Source: Paramicrobacterium sp051513965 (GTDB lineage Bacteria; Actinomycetota; Actinomycetes; Actinomycetales; Microbacteriaceae). Taken from it: a stretch of DNA of 64,000 bases. Shown here one piece after another: positions 8,256 through 16,130 of the stretch (position 1 is the first letter of the stretch; each line of letters begins with the position of its first letter). The translations under genes and the position numbers were made by a program. The notes below the pieces were generated by a model. That model made no database searches and was not told the DNA's origin. It was given only the letters and a program-made list of their open reading frames with translations. The DNA is taken from assembly GCF_051513965.1 (NCBI RefSeq), contig NZ_CP195847.1, positions 2,976,001-3,040,000 of the forward strand, given 5' to 3'.

Positions 8256-9323
8256 TCAGAACAGCCCGATGACGATGTCCCCCAGCTTGTAGATCGCCAG
8301 GCAAATGAACAGAACAGCCGTGATGACGAGCGCCACGTTCGTGTACCACTTGTTGCGCCACTGCGTTGGCACGCGGTCAGTGTTCAGCAGCGGCAACAGT
8401 GTGATCGCGAGGAACGGCAGGAACAGCGCACCGAGCACTCCATACGCGATCACGAGCGCGATGGGCTTGCCGAGCAGCAGCAGAAGCATCGGCGGAAACG
8501 TCAGCCACAGCACGTAGAACCTGAAGTACTTGCCGTTCTCGCGAGCATCCGGATGTTCACTGTTCTTGCCCCGCATGTTCGCCCAGAAATCAGCGAACAC
8601 GAGCGAGACACCGTTCCACACCCCGATGAGCGATGAGAATGCCGCGGCGAAGAATCCGACGAGGAAGGCAACGCCGATGACATCCCCGTACTTGTCCTGC
8701 AGCACATCGGTCAGCTCAAGGAGTCCCTTCGAATCAGTGCTCAGCGTGACACCCGCTTCGGCAACGACAGTTGCCCCCACGATGAACATCGCAACCACGA
8801 AGATGCCCGTCATGACGTAGGCCATGGTGTTGTCGATGCGCATCACACGCATCCACGACGGGTGCGACCAGCCCTTCTCGCGCAGCCAGTATCCGTAGGC
8901 CACGAGTGTGATCGTTCCGCCGATACCGCCCGACATCGCGAGCGTGTAGAGCACCGAGCCCTCCGGGAGTGTCGGGATGAGCCCCGCGAGCAGGCCCGGC
9001 AGGCTCGGAGCCGCGATGATCGCGAGTCCCACGATGATGACGAACATCACGCCAACGAGCACCGCAGTGATCTTCTCGAAGACGGCGTAGCGGTTGAACC
9101 AGACCAAGACAAGACCGAGGATGCCCGTCGCAACAGCGAACACGTTGAGCGGAACCGCGGGAAAGAGCGCTGCGAGCGGCATCGCGGTCGTCGCCATGGC
9201 CGTAGCTCCGTAGATGAAGCCCCAGACGATGATGTACGGCGCGAAGTACCAGACGGGCCAGCGGCCGAGCGTGCGCCACCCCTCGAAGATCGTCTTGTCC
9301 GAGGCAAGCACGTATCGGCCGGA
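8256..9323 (-). pseudogene. Nramp-family metal transporter lacking its N-terminus
   Basis: About 355 residues fit an Nramp-type transporter from the second membrane segment onward, beginning near GRYVLASDKTIFEGW and including YGYWLREKGWSHP and FAAAFSSLIGVWNG. The first membrane segments, which carry the metal-coordinating Asp-Pro-Gly-Asn-type motif, are absent. Upstream of about 9323 the open frame reads through GC-rich filler and repeat B3, which is not transporter-like. No credible start or ribosome-binding site is seen. I read it as a 5' deletion with its breakpoint at or next to the repeat. The protein is probably non-functional unless an assembly gap hides the start. Confidence 0.65.
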
Positions 9324-9356
9324 CCTCTGCCCGCGCGACCGCTGCCCGTGCGACCG

Positions 9357-9410
9357 CGTGCCACTTTGTCTGCTCAAGACCGGTCGGGAGAACGCACAAA
9401 GCGGCACACG
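9357..9410. repeat. Hairpin repeat family B, copy 3
   Basis: CGTGCCACTTTGT at 9357-9369 pairs with ACAAAGCGGCAC starting at 9396, with one G-T type mismatch. The loop carries TCTGCTCAAGACCGG and GGGAGAACGC. It lies between a divergent pair (Nramp remnant on minus, NUDIX gene on plus), so it cannot be a terminator for either. It marks the break of the Nramp gene. Confidence 0.8.
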
Positions 9411-9451
9411 GTTCAAGGAGGCGAAGGCCGGTTCGCGCATAGGCTGAGGAC

Positions 9452-10183
9452 ATGACAGGTTCTTCCGGTCAGCGGAACGCAGGGGACTCGACACGCCGCG
9501 ACACGCAGAGCGGCGGGCAGCATCCCGCCCGCCACCAGCTGGAGCGGCTCAGCTCACGCTCGATCGACTGGCAGCGCGGCTTTCTGCCGACAGTCGCCGA
9601 CGACGAGGCACGTCCCGCCGCAGTGCTGGTGCTGTTCGGAGTGCTCGACGACGCTCCCGCACTCGATCCCGAGGGCCCCATCTCGGCGGACCTCGATGTG
9701 CTGCTGCAGCGCAGAGCGGCCACGCTCAGTTCGCATCCGGGACAGATCTCGTTTCCGGGCGGTCGGCTCGAGCCAGACGATGAGGATGCCGTCGCAGCTG
9801 CGCTCCGCGAAGCGGAAGAGGAGACGGGACTCGACCCCGCGGGCGTCGACGTGCTCGGAACCCTGCCGATCGCGCCACTCGCGGCGAGCCGCCACATGGT
9901 GACACCGGTGCTCGGCTGGTGGCGGCATCCCACACGCGTCGCAGCTGTCGATCACGCGGAGACCGTCGACGTATTCCGCGTTCCCGTCGCAGATCTGCTG
10001 AACCCAGCGAATCGTCTCACGTCGGTGCGGCACTACGGCACACGCACGTTCCGGGCGCCGGCCTTCACGCTCGCGGCATCCAACACCCTCTTGTGGGGTT
10101 TCACAGCCGTCGTGCTTTCGCGACTCTTCGACGAGCTCGGCTGGACGCAGCCCTGGGACGAGACACGCGAACTCGAGGTCTGA
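9452..10183 (+). CDS. NUDIX hydrolase, CoA pyrophosphatase-like
   Basis: A 243-residue protein with the NUDIX box in GGRLEPDDEDAVAAALREAE followed by EETGL near residues 109-132. SSHPGQISFPGG just before it is the signature of the CoA-pyrophosphatase (NudL) branch, which cleaves CoA to 3',5'-ADP and phosphopantetheine. ATG at 9452 follows GCTGAGGAC. The gene stands alone between the Nramp remnant and a CDF transporter. The substrate is inferred from the branch motif. Confidence 0.85.
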   Translation: MTGSSGQRNAGDSTRRDTQSGGQHPARHQLERLSSRSIDWQRGFLPTVADDEARPAAVLVLFGVLDDAPALDPEGPISADLDVLLQRRAATLSSHPGQISFPGGRLEPDDEDAVAAALREAEEETGLDPAGVDVLGTLPIAPLAASRHMVTPVLGWWRHPTRVAAVDHAETVDVFRVPVADLLNPANRLTSVRHYGTRTFRAPAFTLAASNTLLWGFTAVVLSRLFDELGWTQPWDETRELEV

Positions 10184-10287
10184 AGCCGCGCCTACCGCCG
10201 GTCGGCCGTGCCACACCGGGGTCGCACCTGTCCACGGAGTGACCCGCCGAACCGACGGGCGTAACCTTTCTCGCACGAGGGGGTGCC

Positions 10288-11196
10288 ATGACCGTCATCA
10301 TCGCGTTCGCCGCCAACGTGCTCGTCGCCCTTGCGAAGTCCATCGCTGCGGCCATCACAGGGTCGGCCTCGATGGTCGCAGAGGCCGCGCATTCGTGGGC
10401 GGATGCCGGCAACGAGGTGTTCCTCATCGTCGCCGACAAGCGCTCCGCGAAGCCGAAGGACAAACGTCATCCGCTGGGTTACGGGCGTGAGGCCTACGTG
10501 TGGTCGCTCATCGCTGCGTTCGGCATCTTCACGGCCGGCGCCGTCGTCTCCGTCATGCACGGCGTGCAGGAGCTCACGAACCCGGAACCCGTCGAATCGC
10601 CGCTCATCGCCTACCTGGTGCTCGGTGCCGCGTTCATTCTCGAGGGCATCTCGTTCACGCAGGCCACGGTGCAGGTGCGGCGTCGCGCCCGCGAAGCGCG
10701 CACTTCGCCCATCCGGCTCGTGCTGCGCAGCTCTGACGCGACGCTGCGCGCGGTCTTCGCCGAAGACGCGGCGGCACTGCTCGGCATCCTCATCGCCGCC
10801 GGCAGCATCGCACTGCACCAGGTCACGGGCGAAGCGATGTGGGATGCCGTCGGATCCATCACGATCGGCGTGCTGCTGGGCGTCGTCGCCATCGTTCTGA
10901 TCGACCGCAACCGGCAGTTCCTCGTCGGCGCGGAATCATCGCGCTCCGTCCGCGCAGAGGCCGGACGGCAGCTGCTCGCCCACCCCGACATCGAGCGCGT
11001 GACCTATCTGCACCTCGAGTACGTCGGTCCGGGGCGCCTGTTTCTCGTCGCCGAGGTCGACATGGTCGGCAACGACAGCGAGAACGACGTCGCCGTCGAA
11101 CTTCGTCGCCTCGAGCGTGAGCTGGAGTCACACGAGGGCATCGAGACCGCCGTTCTGTCGCTGTCGGTCAGCGACGAGGAGTCCCTGAGGTTCTAG
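10288..11196 (+). CDS. Cation diffusion facilitator family transporter
   Basis: A 302-residue membrane protein with six predicted spans. SMVAEAAHSWADAGNEVFL in the second span carries the S..H..D metal-site pattern of CDF exporters, and a second HxxxD-like site is replaced by AEDAAALLG. The C-terminal cytoplasmic domain (YLHLEYVGPG onward) is typical. It probably exports zinc or a related divalent cation out of the cytoplasm. GAGGGGG precedes the ATG at 10288. Confidence 0.85.
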   Translation: MTVIIAFAANVLVALAKSIAAAITGSASMVAEAAHSWADAGNEVFLIVADKRSAKPKDKRHPLGYGREAYVWSLIAAFGIFTAGAVVSVMHGVQELTNPEPVESPLIAYLVLGAAFILEGISFTQATVQVRRRAREARTSPIRLVLRSSDATLRAVFAEDAAALLGILIAAGSIALHQVTGEAMWDAVGSITIGVLLGVVAIVLIDRNRQFLVGAESSRSVRAEAGRQLLAHPDIERVTYLHLEYVGPGRLFLVAEVDMVGNDSENDVAVELRRLERELESHEGIETAVLSLSVSDEESLRF

Positions 11197-11243
11197 ACCT
11201 CAGCCCTGCCGAGCAGATGCGCGGAGCACCTCATCCGACACGG

Positions 11244-11771
11244 TCAGGGTCGCCGTGCCTCGAACAGTTCGCACACGGTGTCGTAATAGGCGTCACTCTG
11301 ACCGAGGTGCGTCATTCCGATGCGTCGGCAGACGGCCATCGAGGCCGTGTTCGCGGGGTTCGTCACGGCGACGACGCGGTCGAGACCGGCATCCCACGCA
11401 TGCGTGAGAACGCGCGCAGCCGCCTCACTCGCGTAGCCGTGGCCCCAGGCGCGCGGATGGAAGTGCCAGCCGATCTCGGTGTCGCCGGAGGGCGCATCGC
11501 CCGTGCCCGAGGCGGGAATCGACTTCAGCAACAGAGCTCCGAGCAGCTGCTCATCATCGGTGCGCTCGACCGCCCAGACGTGATGAACAGGATGCTGCAG
11601 CTCACTCCACCGCTCGAGTAGCCTGACGGCCTCGTCGCGTTCCTGCATCACCGTGGGAGCGTGCCCGATGTATCGCCGCACTTCGAGCCGCGAGTACATG
11701 TCGAAGACGAAGTCGGCGTCGCCGAGGGTCCACGAGCGCAGTGTCAGGCGATCGGTCTCCAGGTGATGCAC
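11244..11771 (-). CDS. GNAT N-acetyltransferase, RimJ/RimL-like
   Basis: A 175-residue acetyltransferase with the opening LETDRLTLRSW, the core EIGWHFHPRAWGHGYASEAA (acetyl-CoA loop) and NPANTASMAVCRRIGM, all typical of the RimJ/RimL group. The likely substrate is an amino group of a protein N-terminus or small molecule, and it cannot be refined. It ends 47 bases after the CDF gene in convergent orientation. Confidence 0.85.
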   Translation of the reverse strand: MHHLETDRLTLRSWTLGDADFVFDMYSRLEVRRYIGHAPTVMQERDEAVRLLERWSELQHPVHHVWAVERTDDEQLLGALLLKSIPASGTGDAPSGDTEIGWHFHPRAWGHGYASEAAARVLTHAWDAGLDRVVAVTNPANTASMAVCRRIGMTHLGQSDAYYDTVCELFEARRP

Positions 11772-11799
11772 GCTTCCATGGTTTCACAGGGCGCCGCAG

Positions 11800-12636
11800 T
11801 CAAACCGGGAGATTCCTGCGCCCAGACGCGTGCGGGCTGCGGCCCGAGTCCTCTGCGTCGGCAACACCGAGGTCGATCGCGAGGCGACGCATCGCCTGGT
11901 CGAAGTATGCCGCGCTGTCGTCGACCGACCCGACGAAGTGACCGAACATCTCGAATGAGAGCGTTCCGAAGATCGACGACCACGCCATCAGCAGGCGCAT
12001 CACGCCGTCAGATCCGTCAGGGAACGCATCGCCGAGACCGGCCTGGGCGAGGTATTCGTGCGCGCTCGAGATGGAGGATGCCTCGGCGACAGAGGCCTCA
12101 GAAGTACCCTCGCCGCGGGCGGGAGGCGCGGGAGCGCGCGACGGGTCGACGCGATAGGCATCCGCCACGATTCGCACAAGGACAACCGTCGCGCGGGTCG
12201 CCGGCTCGATCGTCGTGCGGGGCGCGGCATAGCCGGGCACGGGCGTGCCATACAGCAGCCCGTAGTCGCCAGGATGCTCGAGGGCCCAGCGCCGGATCGC
12301 GCGGCACACCGCCATCCAGCGCGCCGCCGTATCGGCGCGGTCATCGACCTCGGCATCCGCCTGCTCTGCCACGGCACCGAGCTCGTTGTATGCCTCGATG
12401 AGCAGCAGCGTCAGAAGATCGTCACGGCTCGTCACGTACCGGTAGACGGCCGAGGACACCATGCCGACGTCACGGGCCACCGCCCGGAGTGACAGCTGCG
12501 CGGGCCCCTCATCGCGCAGTCGGGCCCGTGCCGCCGCGATGATCTCAGCGGTGATCTGTTCACGTGCTCGCTGCCGCGCGGTCTTCGCGTGCCCTGGCAC
12601 TTTCTCGCCATCACTCACCCTCCCACTCTTGCGCAT
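11800..12636 (-). CDS. TetR/AcrR family regulator
   Basis: A 278-residue regulator. The helix-turn-helix lies at about residues 24-70 (ITAEIIAAARARLRDEG, LSLRAVARDVGMVSSAVYRY). The C-terminal ligand domain resembles the WHG type (RRWALEHPGDYGLLYG). It is divergent from the NAD(P)-binding gene at 12742, and the intervening repeats suit a TetR operator. The start is uncertain: ATG 12636 lies next to the first operator and has no clear ribosome-binding site, while internal GTG codons near 12618 and 12606 are possible. Confidence 0.85.
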   Translation of the reverse strand: MRKSGRVSDGEKVPGHAKTARQRAREQITAEIIAAARARLRDEGPAQLSLRAVARDVGMVSSAVYRYVTSRDDLLTLLLIEAYNELGAVAEQADAEVDDRADTAARWMAVCRAIRRWALEHPGDYGLLYGTPVPGYAAPRTTIEPATRATVVLVRIVADAYRVDPSRAPAPPARGEGTSEASVAEASSISSAHEYLAQAGLGDAFPDGSDGVMRLLMAWSSIFGTLSFEMFGHFVGSVDDSAAYFDQAMRRLAIDLGVADAEDSGRSPHASGRRNLPV

Positions 12637-12639
12637 TTC

Positions 12640-12721
12640 GAGAGCAGTGGCAACGTTCGAGAGCAGTGCTCTTGTTTTAACGCCTCGAGCGTGTCACACT
12701 CAAACCGAGAGCAGTGCTCTC
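12640..12721. promoter_or_regulatory. Three operator-like repeats for the divergent TetR pair
   Basis: GAGAGCAGTGCTCTT (12659-12673) and GAGAGCAGTGCTCTC (12707-12721) are near-perfect and perfect 7-bp inverted repeats around one central base. A half copy GAGAGCAGTGG lies at 12640-12650. The two full sites are 48 bases apart centre to centre. A possible promoter for the plus gene (TTGTTT, 17-base gap, CACACT) starts inside the second copy, so binding would block it. The sites probably bind the adjacent TetR protein. Confidence 0.7.
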
Positions 12722-12741
12722 ACTTTGACGAAGGGAACCTC

Positions 12742-13677
12742 ATGTCCGAACGACACCTCATCATCGGCGCCGGCCCTGTGGGTCGGCATGTCGCCGCCGA
12801 GCTCGCCCGCGAGGGGCGACGCGTCACCGTCGCGACGCGGAGCGGCTCCGATCTCGCCATCCCCGGGGTCGACGCGATCGCGCTCGATGCCTCCGACCCC
12901 GACGCACTCAGCCGCGCGGCCGAGGGGGTCGATGTGCTGTACAACTGCGCCAATCCCCGCGACTACACCGCGTGGGAGACCGTGTGGCCTCCGCTCGCCA
13001 GCTCGCTGCTCACCGCGGCCGAGCGTTCGGGAGCGGTCTACGCGATCACAAGTTCGCTCTACGCCTACGGCCCGGTCGACGGCCCGATGCACGAGCAGCT
13101 TCCCGATGCCGCGACCGACCACAAGGGGCGTCTGCGTGCCGGCATGTGGCGTGACGCGAAGCGCCTGCACGATGCTGGGCGCATCCGCGCGGTCGAGGTG
13201 CGCGCCTCCGACTACGTCGGGCCCGGCATCGGGCAGAACGGACACATCTCGCGGCAGCTCCCTGCTGCGTCGAAGGGCAAGACGGCGTGGGTCTTCGGCC
13301 GAAAGGATGTGCCTCACACGTTCACAGATGTGCAGGATGTCGCTCGCACGATCGTGGCGGCCGCGGCCGACAGCGGAGCCCACGGCCGGGTCTGGCTCAC
13401 ACCCAGCAACCCGGCGAAGACACAGGAGGATGCCCTGAACGACGTGTTCCGCGCCGCCGGCATCGCGCCCGTTCCGGTTCGCAGCATGCCGCGGGCGCTC
13501 GTGGCGGCGGCATCCCTCGTCTCACCGCTCATGCGTGAGATCAACGAGCTGGCCTACCAGTGGCGGGCGCCGTACCTCGTCGACGATTCCGCTGCACGTG
13601 AGCGATTCGGCATCGAACCCACCCCGTGGGACGACGTCTGCCGCCGAACCGCCGGCGTCACCGCGGTCACACTCTGA
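12742..13677 (+). CDS. NAD(P)-binding epimerase/reductase-like protein
   Basis: A 311-residue extended-SDR-type protein starting MSERHLIIGAGPVGRHVA with a Rossmann motif. TSSLYAYGPVDGP and VRASDYVGPG follow the NAD-dependent epimerase pattern, although the active-site YxxxK is not clear (MWRDAKRLHDAG lies at that point). It may therefore bind NAD(P) without standard SDR chemistry. AAGGGAAC lies before the ATG. It is the only plus-strand gene under the TetR-type operators, so it is likely induced by the ligand of that regulator. Confidence 0.8.
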   Translation: MSERHLIIGAGPVGRHVAAELAREGRRVTVATRSGSDLAIPGVDAIALDASDPDALSRAAEGVDVLYNCANPRDYTAWETVWPPLASSLLTAAERSGAVYAITSSLYAYGPVDGPMHEQLPDAATDHKGRLRAGMWRDAKRLHDAGRIRAVEVRASDYVGPGIGQNGHISRQLPAASKGKTAWVFGRKDVPHTFTDVQDVARTIVAAAADSGAHGRVWLTPSNPAKTQEDALNDVFRAAGIAPVPVRSMPRALVAAASLVSPLMREINELAYQWRAPYLVDDSAARERFGIEPTPWDDVCRRTAGVTAVTL

Positions 13678-13727
13678 CGCGCCTGATCGAGTACCGGCGC
13701 CTCACGGTCAATCGCGAACGGATGGCG

Positions 13728-14591
13728 TCAGAAGTCGACGCGCCGCCCGAACGAGCGAGGGCCGCGCGGCGGTGGCGAGCACGTCGCTGCGGTCCGCAGC
13801 CGCACCAGCTCATGGGGCTGCAGCTTGGCACGTGCGGCGAAGTCGTCGATCGACGAGAACGCGCCGCTCCTCTCACGCTCCCGCACCATGTCGCGCGCCG
13901 TGCGGCGTGACATGCCGGGGAGGCTCTGCAGCTCGCGGGCCGACGCCGTGTTGACGTCGATGGGGTCAGAGGATGCCGCGTCCGCAGCGCCTCCGGGCGA
14001 CGAACCGGACCCCGCTGAATCGTAGAGGTCTCCGGAGCCGCCGCCGACCTCGCCGAGCAGGCGAGCGGCCTCGCCGGTCGTCGCTGTTGCGGCATCCTTC
14101 GCCCCTCGCGTCGTGCCCGTGCGACCACTCGGCTGCGACGACTGCGACGGTTGTGACGCACGTGACCGCGACGGCCTGGATCGCGATGCCGAACGTGCCT
14201 CGCCCGAGCGCTTCGACTGCTCCGCGCTGCGCCGACCGGCGGCCGCCGCGCCGCTGGTCGAGCTCGACTCCTTCGAGGTCGCCGACGCGCCCTCGAGCGT
14301 GCGCTCCCACAGCAGCGTCAGCCACTGCGTGTTGACGTACAGCGCCACCATGACTCCGACGATGTAGACCCCGAGAGTGATGAGCTGCCCCGCCCCGCCA
14401 ACCGCGGCGACGTTGCCGATGACCGCGCCGATCGCGAACAGCACGCTGAGCCCCGCCCAGGAGCCCTTGCGCGCCATGATCGCCACGATCACGAAGGCCA
14501 ACCACGTCGTGTACCCGTTCGGCACAAACGCCAGCACGAGCCATGAGCTGCGCGCCAGCATCCACCCGATCGTCGGTTTGTCGTCTGCCAT
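13728..14591 (-). CDS. Membrane protein with C-terminal helix-hairpin-helix domain
   Basis: A 287-residue protein, last gene of the Ycf46-like operon. The N-terminal ~95 residues hold three or so membrane spans (AFVPNGYTTWLAFVIVAIMA, LITLGVYIVGVMVALYV). Next is a Ser/Arg/Ala-rich linker, then a ComEA-type helix-hairpin-helix segment at about 215-270 (DVNTASARELQSLPGMSRRT). The last module usually binds DNA or a protein partner. It starts 4 bases after the previous gene. The function is unknown; it may anchor the system at the membrane. Confidence 0.75.
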   Translation of the reverse strand: MADDKPTIGWMLARSSWLVLAFVPNGYTTWLAFVIVAIMARKGSWAGLSVLFAIGAVIGNVAAVGGAGQLITLGVYIVGVMVALYVNTQWLTLLWERTLEGASATSKESSSTSGAAAAGRRSAEQSKRSGEARSASRSRPSRSRASQPSQSSQPSGRTGTTRGAKDAATATTGEAARLLGEVGGGSGDLYDSAGSGSSPGGAADAASSDPIDVNTASARELQSLPGMSRRTARDMVRERERSGAFSSIDDFAARAKLQPHELVRLRTAATCSPPPRGPRSFGRRVDF

Positions 14592-14595
14592 GGGT

Positions 14596-15111
14596 CTACG
14601 CGTAGTCCTTCACATTCAGCACCATTGTCACGGTGTCGTCAGCGTCGCGCGTCTCGGAGACGAGGTCGAACCCGGCGGCATCGGCGCGTGTGCGAATACG
14701 CTCCGCGACCGCCTGCTGCACCCGCAGCGCGTAGGCCGCATCGAGTCGCGCGACCAGCTCGGCGGCCTCGTCCTGCCCCACATCGCGGCCGTCGTCCGCC
14801 GCGAAGTGGGCGCTCCAGACACCCTGTTCTGTGAGGCTCATCATGACGTCGACGCCATCGACTGTGGCACGCACCATCTCGCCAGACACGGCGACATCGA
14901 GCGCGCCGACGTCTTCGAGTGCGGCTCCGAGAAGCGTCGGGTTCTTCATGCGGGTGCGCACCGTGACTTCATCGCCGGCGGTCGCCTGCGCGGCATCCTT
15001 CTCGTCCGACCGGTTGGAGAGGGATGCCGTGACAGCCCCGGTCGCCCCCACGGCGCCGACCGACGCCGTGACGGCCAGCGCGAGCGGCACCAAAAGCAGC
15101 GAGACGCTCAT
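14596..15111 (-). CDS. DUF1257 (Ycf35)-like protein with N-terminal membrane anchor
   Basis: A 171-residue protein. Residues 1-30 form a membrane segment or signal anchor. The body (VTVRTRMKNPTLLGAALEDV, then DGVDVMMSLTEQGVWSAHF) resembles DUF1257/Ycf35 in layout and in its partnership with a Ycf46-type ATPase and DUF2997. Similarity is judged by eye and is moderate. ATG overlaps the stop of the radical SAM gene by four bases, so it is translationally coupled. Confidence 0.6.
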   Translation of the reverse strand: MSVSLLLVPLALAVTASVGAVGATGAVTASLSNRSDEKDAAQATAGDEVTVRTRMKNPTLLGAALEDVGALDVAVSGEMVRATVDGVDVMMSLTEQGVWSAHFAADDGRDVGQDEAAELVARLDAAYALRVQQAVAERIRTRADAAGFDLVSETRDADDTVTMVLNVKDYA

Positions 15112-15887
15112 GAGACGGTCTCCTTTCGTTCGTGTGCACGACCGTGACGGTGCGCACCGGGAGCGTCGTCGCGCACCCCGAGGTCGTAGAGCAGGTCGTC
15201 GAGGGATGCCTCGTCAGCCCAGCCGTTCACGGCGACGGTGCCGTCGGCGGCGATGCGAACTTCGAGCCGGTCGCGTTCGCCGTGTGCGTCGATCTCCCGC
15301 ACACGGTCGGCGTACCGCGGAGTGAGGGCGCGGATCCCCTGATTGGTCGAACCGATCCAGGGGCGGCGCGCGTCGGGGAAGTCGCGGAGATACGGCCCGT
15401 CGCACAGCAGATCGGTCGCCTCGAGAAGACGCGCTACGTCGCGGCGGCGCGTGGCAAGGCACTGCAGCCTCTCGAACGTGTAGCCGCTGAAGCTCATCAC
15501 GCTGAGTCCGGCCGCGCGAAACGCCTCCGCCACGTCGGCCACGGCATCCGCTTGGTCGAAGGGCTCACCGCCGAGCAGAGTCAGTCCCTCGGCGCCGGCG
15601 GCAGCGGCCTGTGCCGCCCAGTCCTTGCCCAGCGCGACTGCGTCTCCGAGCGTCGCCCCGCGCGGCGCCCACATGTGCGGGTTGAAGCATCCGGGGCAGC
15701 GCACCGAGCAGCCCTGCACCCACAGTGCAGCGCGCACTCCGGGACCCTCCGCCTCGGTCGCCTCAAGAAACCGCGACCACCGAAGCATCTCTGCGTCGGG
15801 GTTCGGCGGCTCGTGAGCGCCAAGACCGCTCCGTTCCGCGACCGCGAGCGCCGCGGCATCCGGAGCCGACTCTGCGATTGAAACCAT
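15108..15887 (-). CDS. Radical SAM protein, NrdG/activase-like single 4Fe-4S
   Basis: A 259-residue protein with CSVRCPGC at about residues 56-63, the CxxxCxxC that binds the SAM-coordinating 4Fe-4S cluster. It continues FNPHMW and LLGGEPFDQADAV, which match ribonucleotide-reductase-activase-like enzymes. No class III reductase gene is nearby, so its target is probably one of the operon products or an unknown protein. The start at 15887 is 2 bases after the DUF2997 stop; a GTG at 15893 overlapping that stop is an alternative. Confidence 0.85.
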   Translation of the reverse strand: MVSIAESAPDAAALAVAERSGLGAHEPPNPDAEMLRWSRFLEATEAEGPGVRAALWVQGCSVRCPGCFNPHMWAPRGATLGDAVALGKDWAAQAAAAGAEGLTLLGGEPFDQADAVADVAEAFRAAGLSVMSFSGYTFERLQCLATRRRDVARLLEATDLLCDGPYLRDFPDARRPWIGSTNQGIRALTPRYADRVREIDAHGERDRLEVRIAADGTVAVNGWADEASLDDLLYDLGVRDDAPGAHRHGRAHERKETVS

Positions 15888-15889
15888 GC

Positions 15890-16108
15890 TCACGTGCGGT
15901 CCCAGTCCTGCTCGGCGCTGGTCTCGGCGTTTGACTGACCGGTGCCGATGCGGTTGTAATCGTCGGTGAACGACGAGGTCACGGTCTCGGCCTCGAGCAA
16001 GTTCTCGAGCTCTGCGATGTAGTCGAGGCACTCAGAGCCGTGCATGCCCACTGTCTCGGCGGCGACCGTGCCGTCGGGCTTCAGTGAAACGATGAGCTTC
16101 TTCGTCAT
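15890..16108 (-). CDS. DUF2997 domain protein
   Basis: A 72-residue protein. The first half, KLIVSLKPDGTVAAETVGMH followed by GSECLDYIAELE, matches the compact DUF2997 pattern of a two-strand start, a conserved Gly-x-x-Cys and a helix. The cysteine at about residue 27 is the conserved one. The tail is acidic and probably disordered. It has a strong ribosome-binding site (GAGGAGA). In other bacteria this small protein sits beside DUF1257 and Ycf46-type ATPases, as here, so it may be a substrate or carrier for the radical SAM protein. That role is inference. Confidence 0.75.
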   Translation of the reverse strand: MTKKLIVSLKPDGTVAAETVGMHGSECLDYIAELENLLEAETVTSSFTDDYNRIGTGQSNAETSAEQDWDRT

Positions 16109-16130
16109 GTCGGTCTCCTCACTCGTCCGC

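Noticed and set aside
15108..15887. Radical SAM gene considered as the activase of an anaerobic ribonucleotide reductase.
   Set aside because: No class III reductase gene is in the neighbourhood and the gene is embedded in the Ycf46-like operon.
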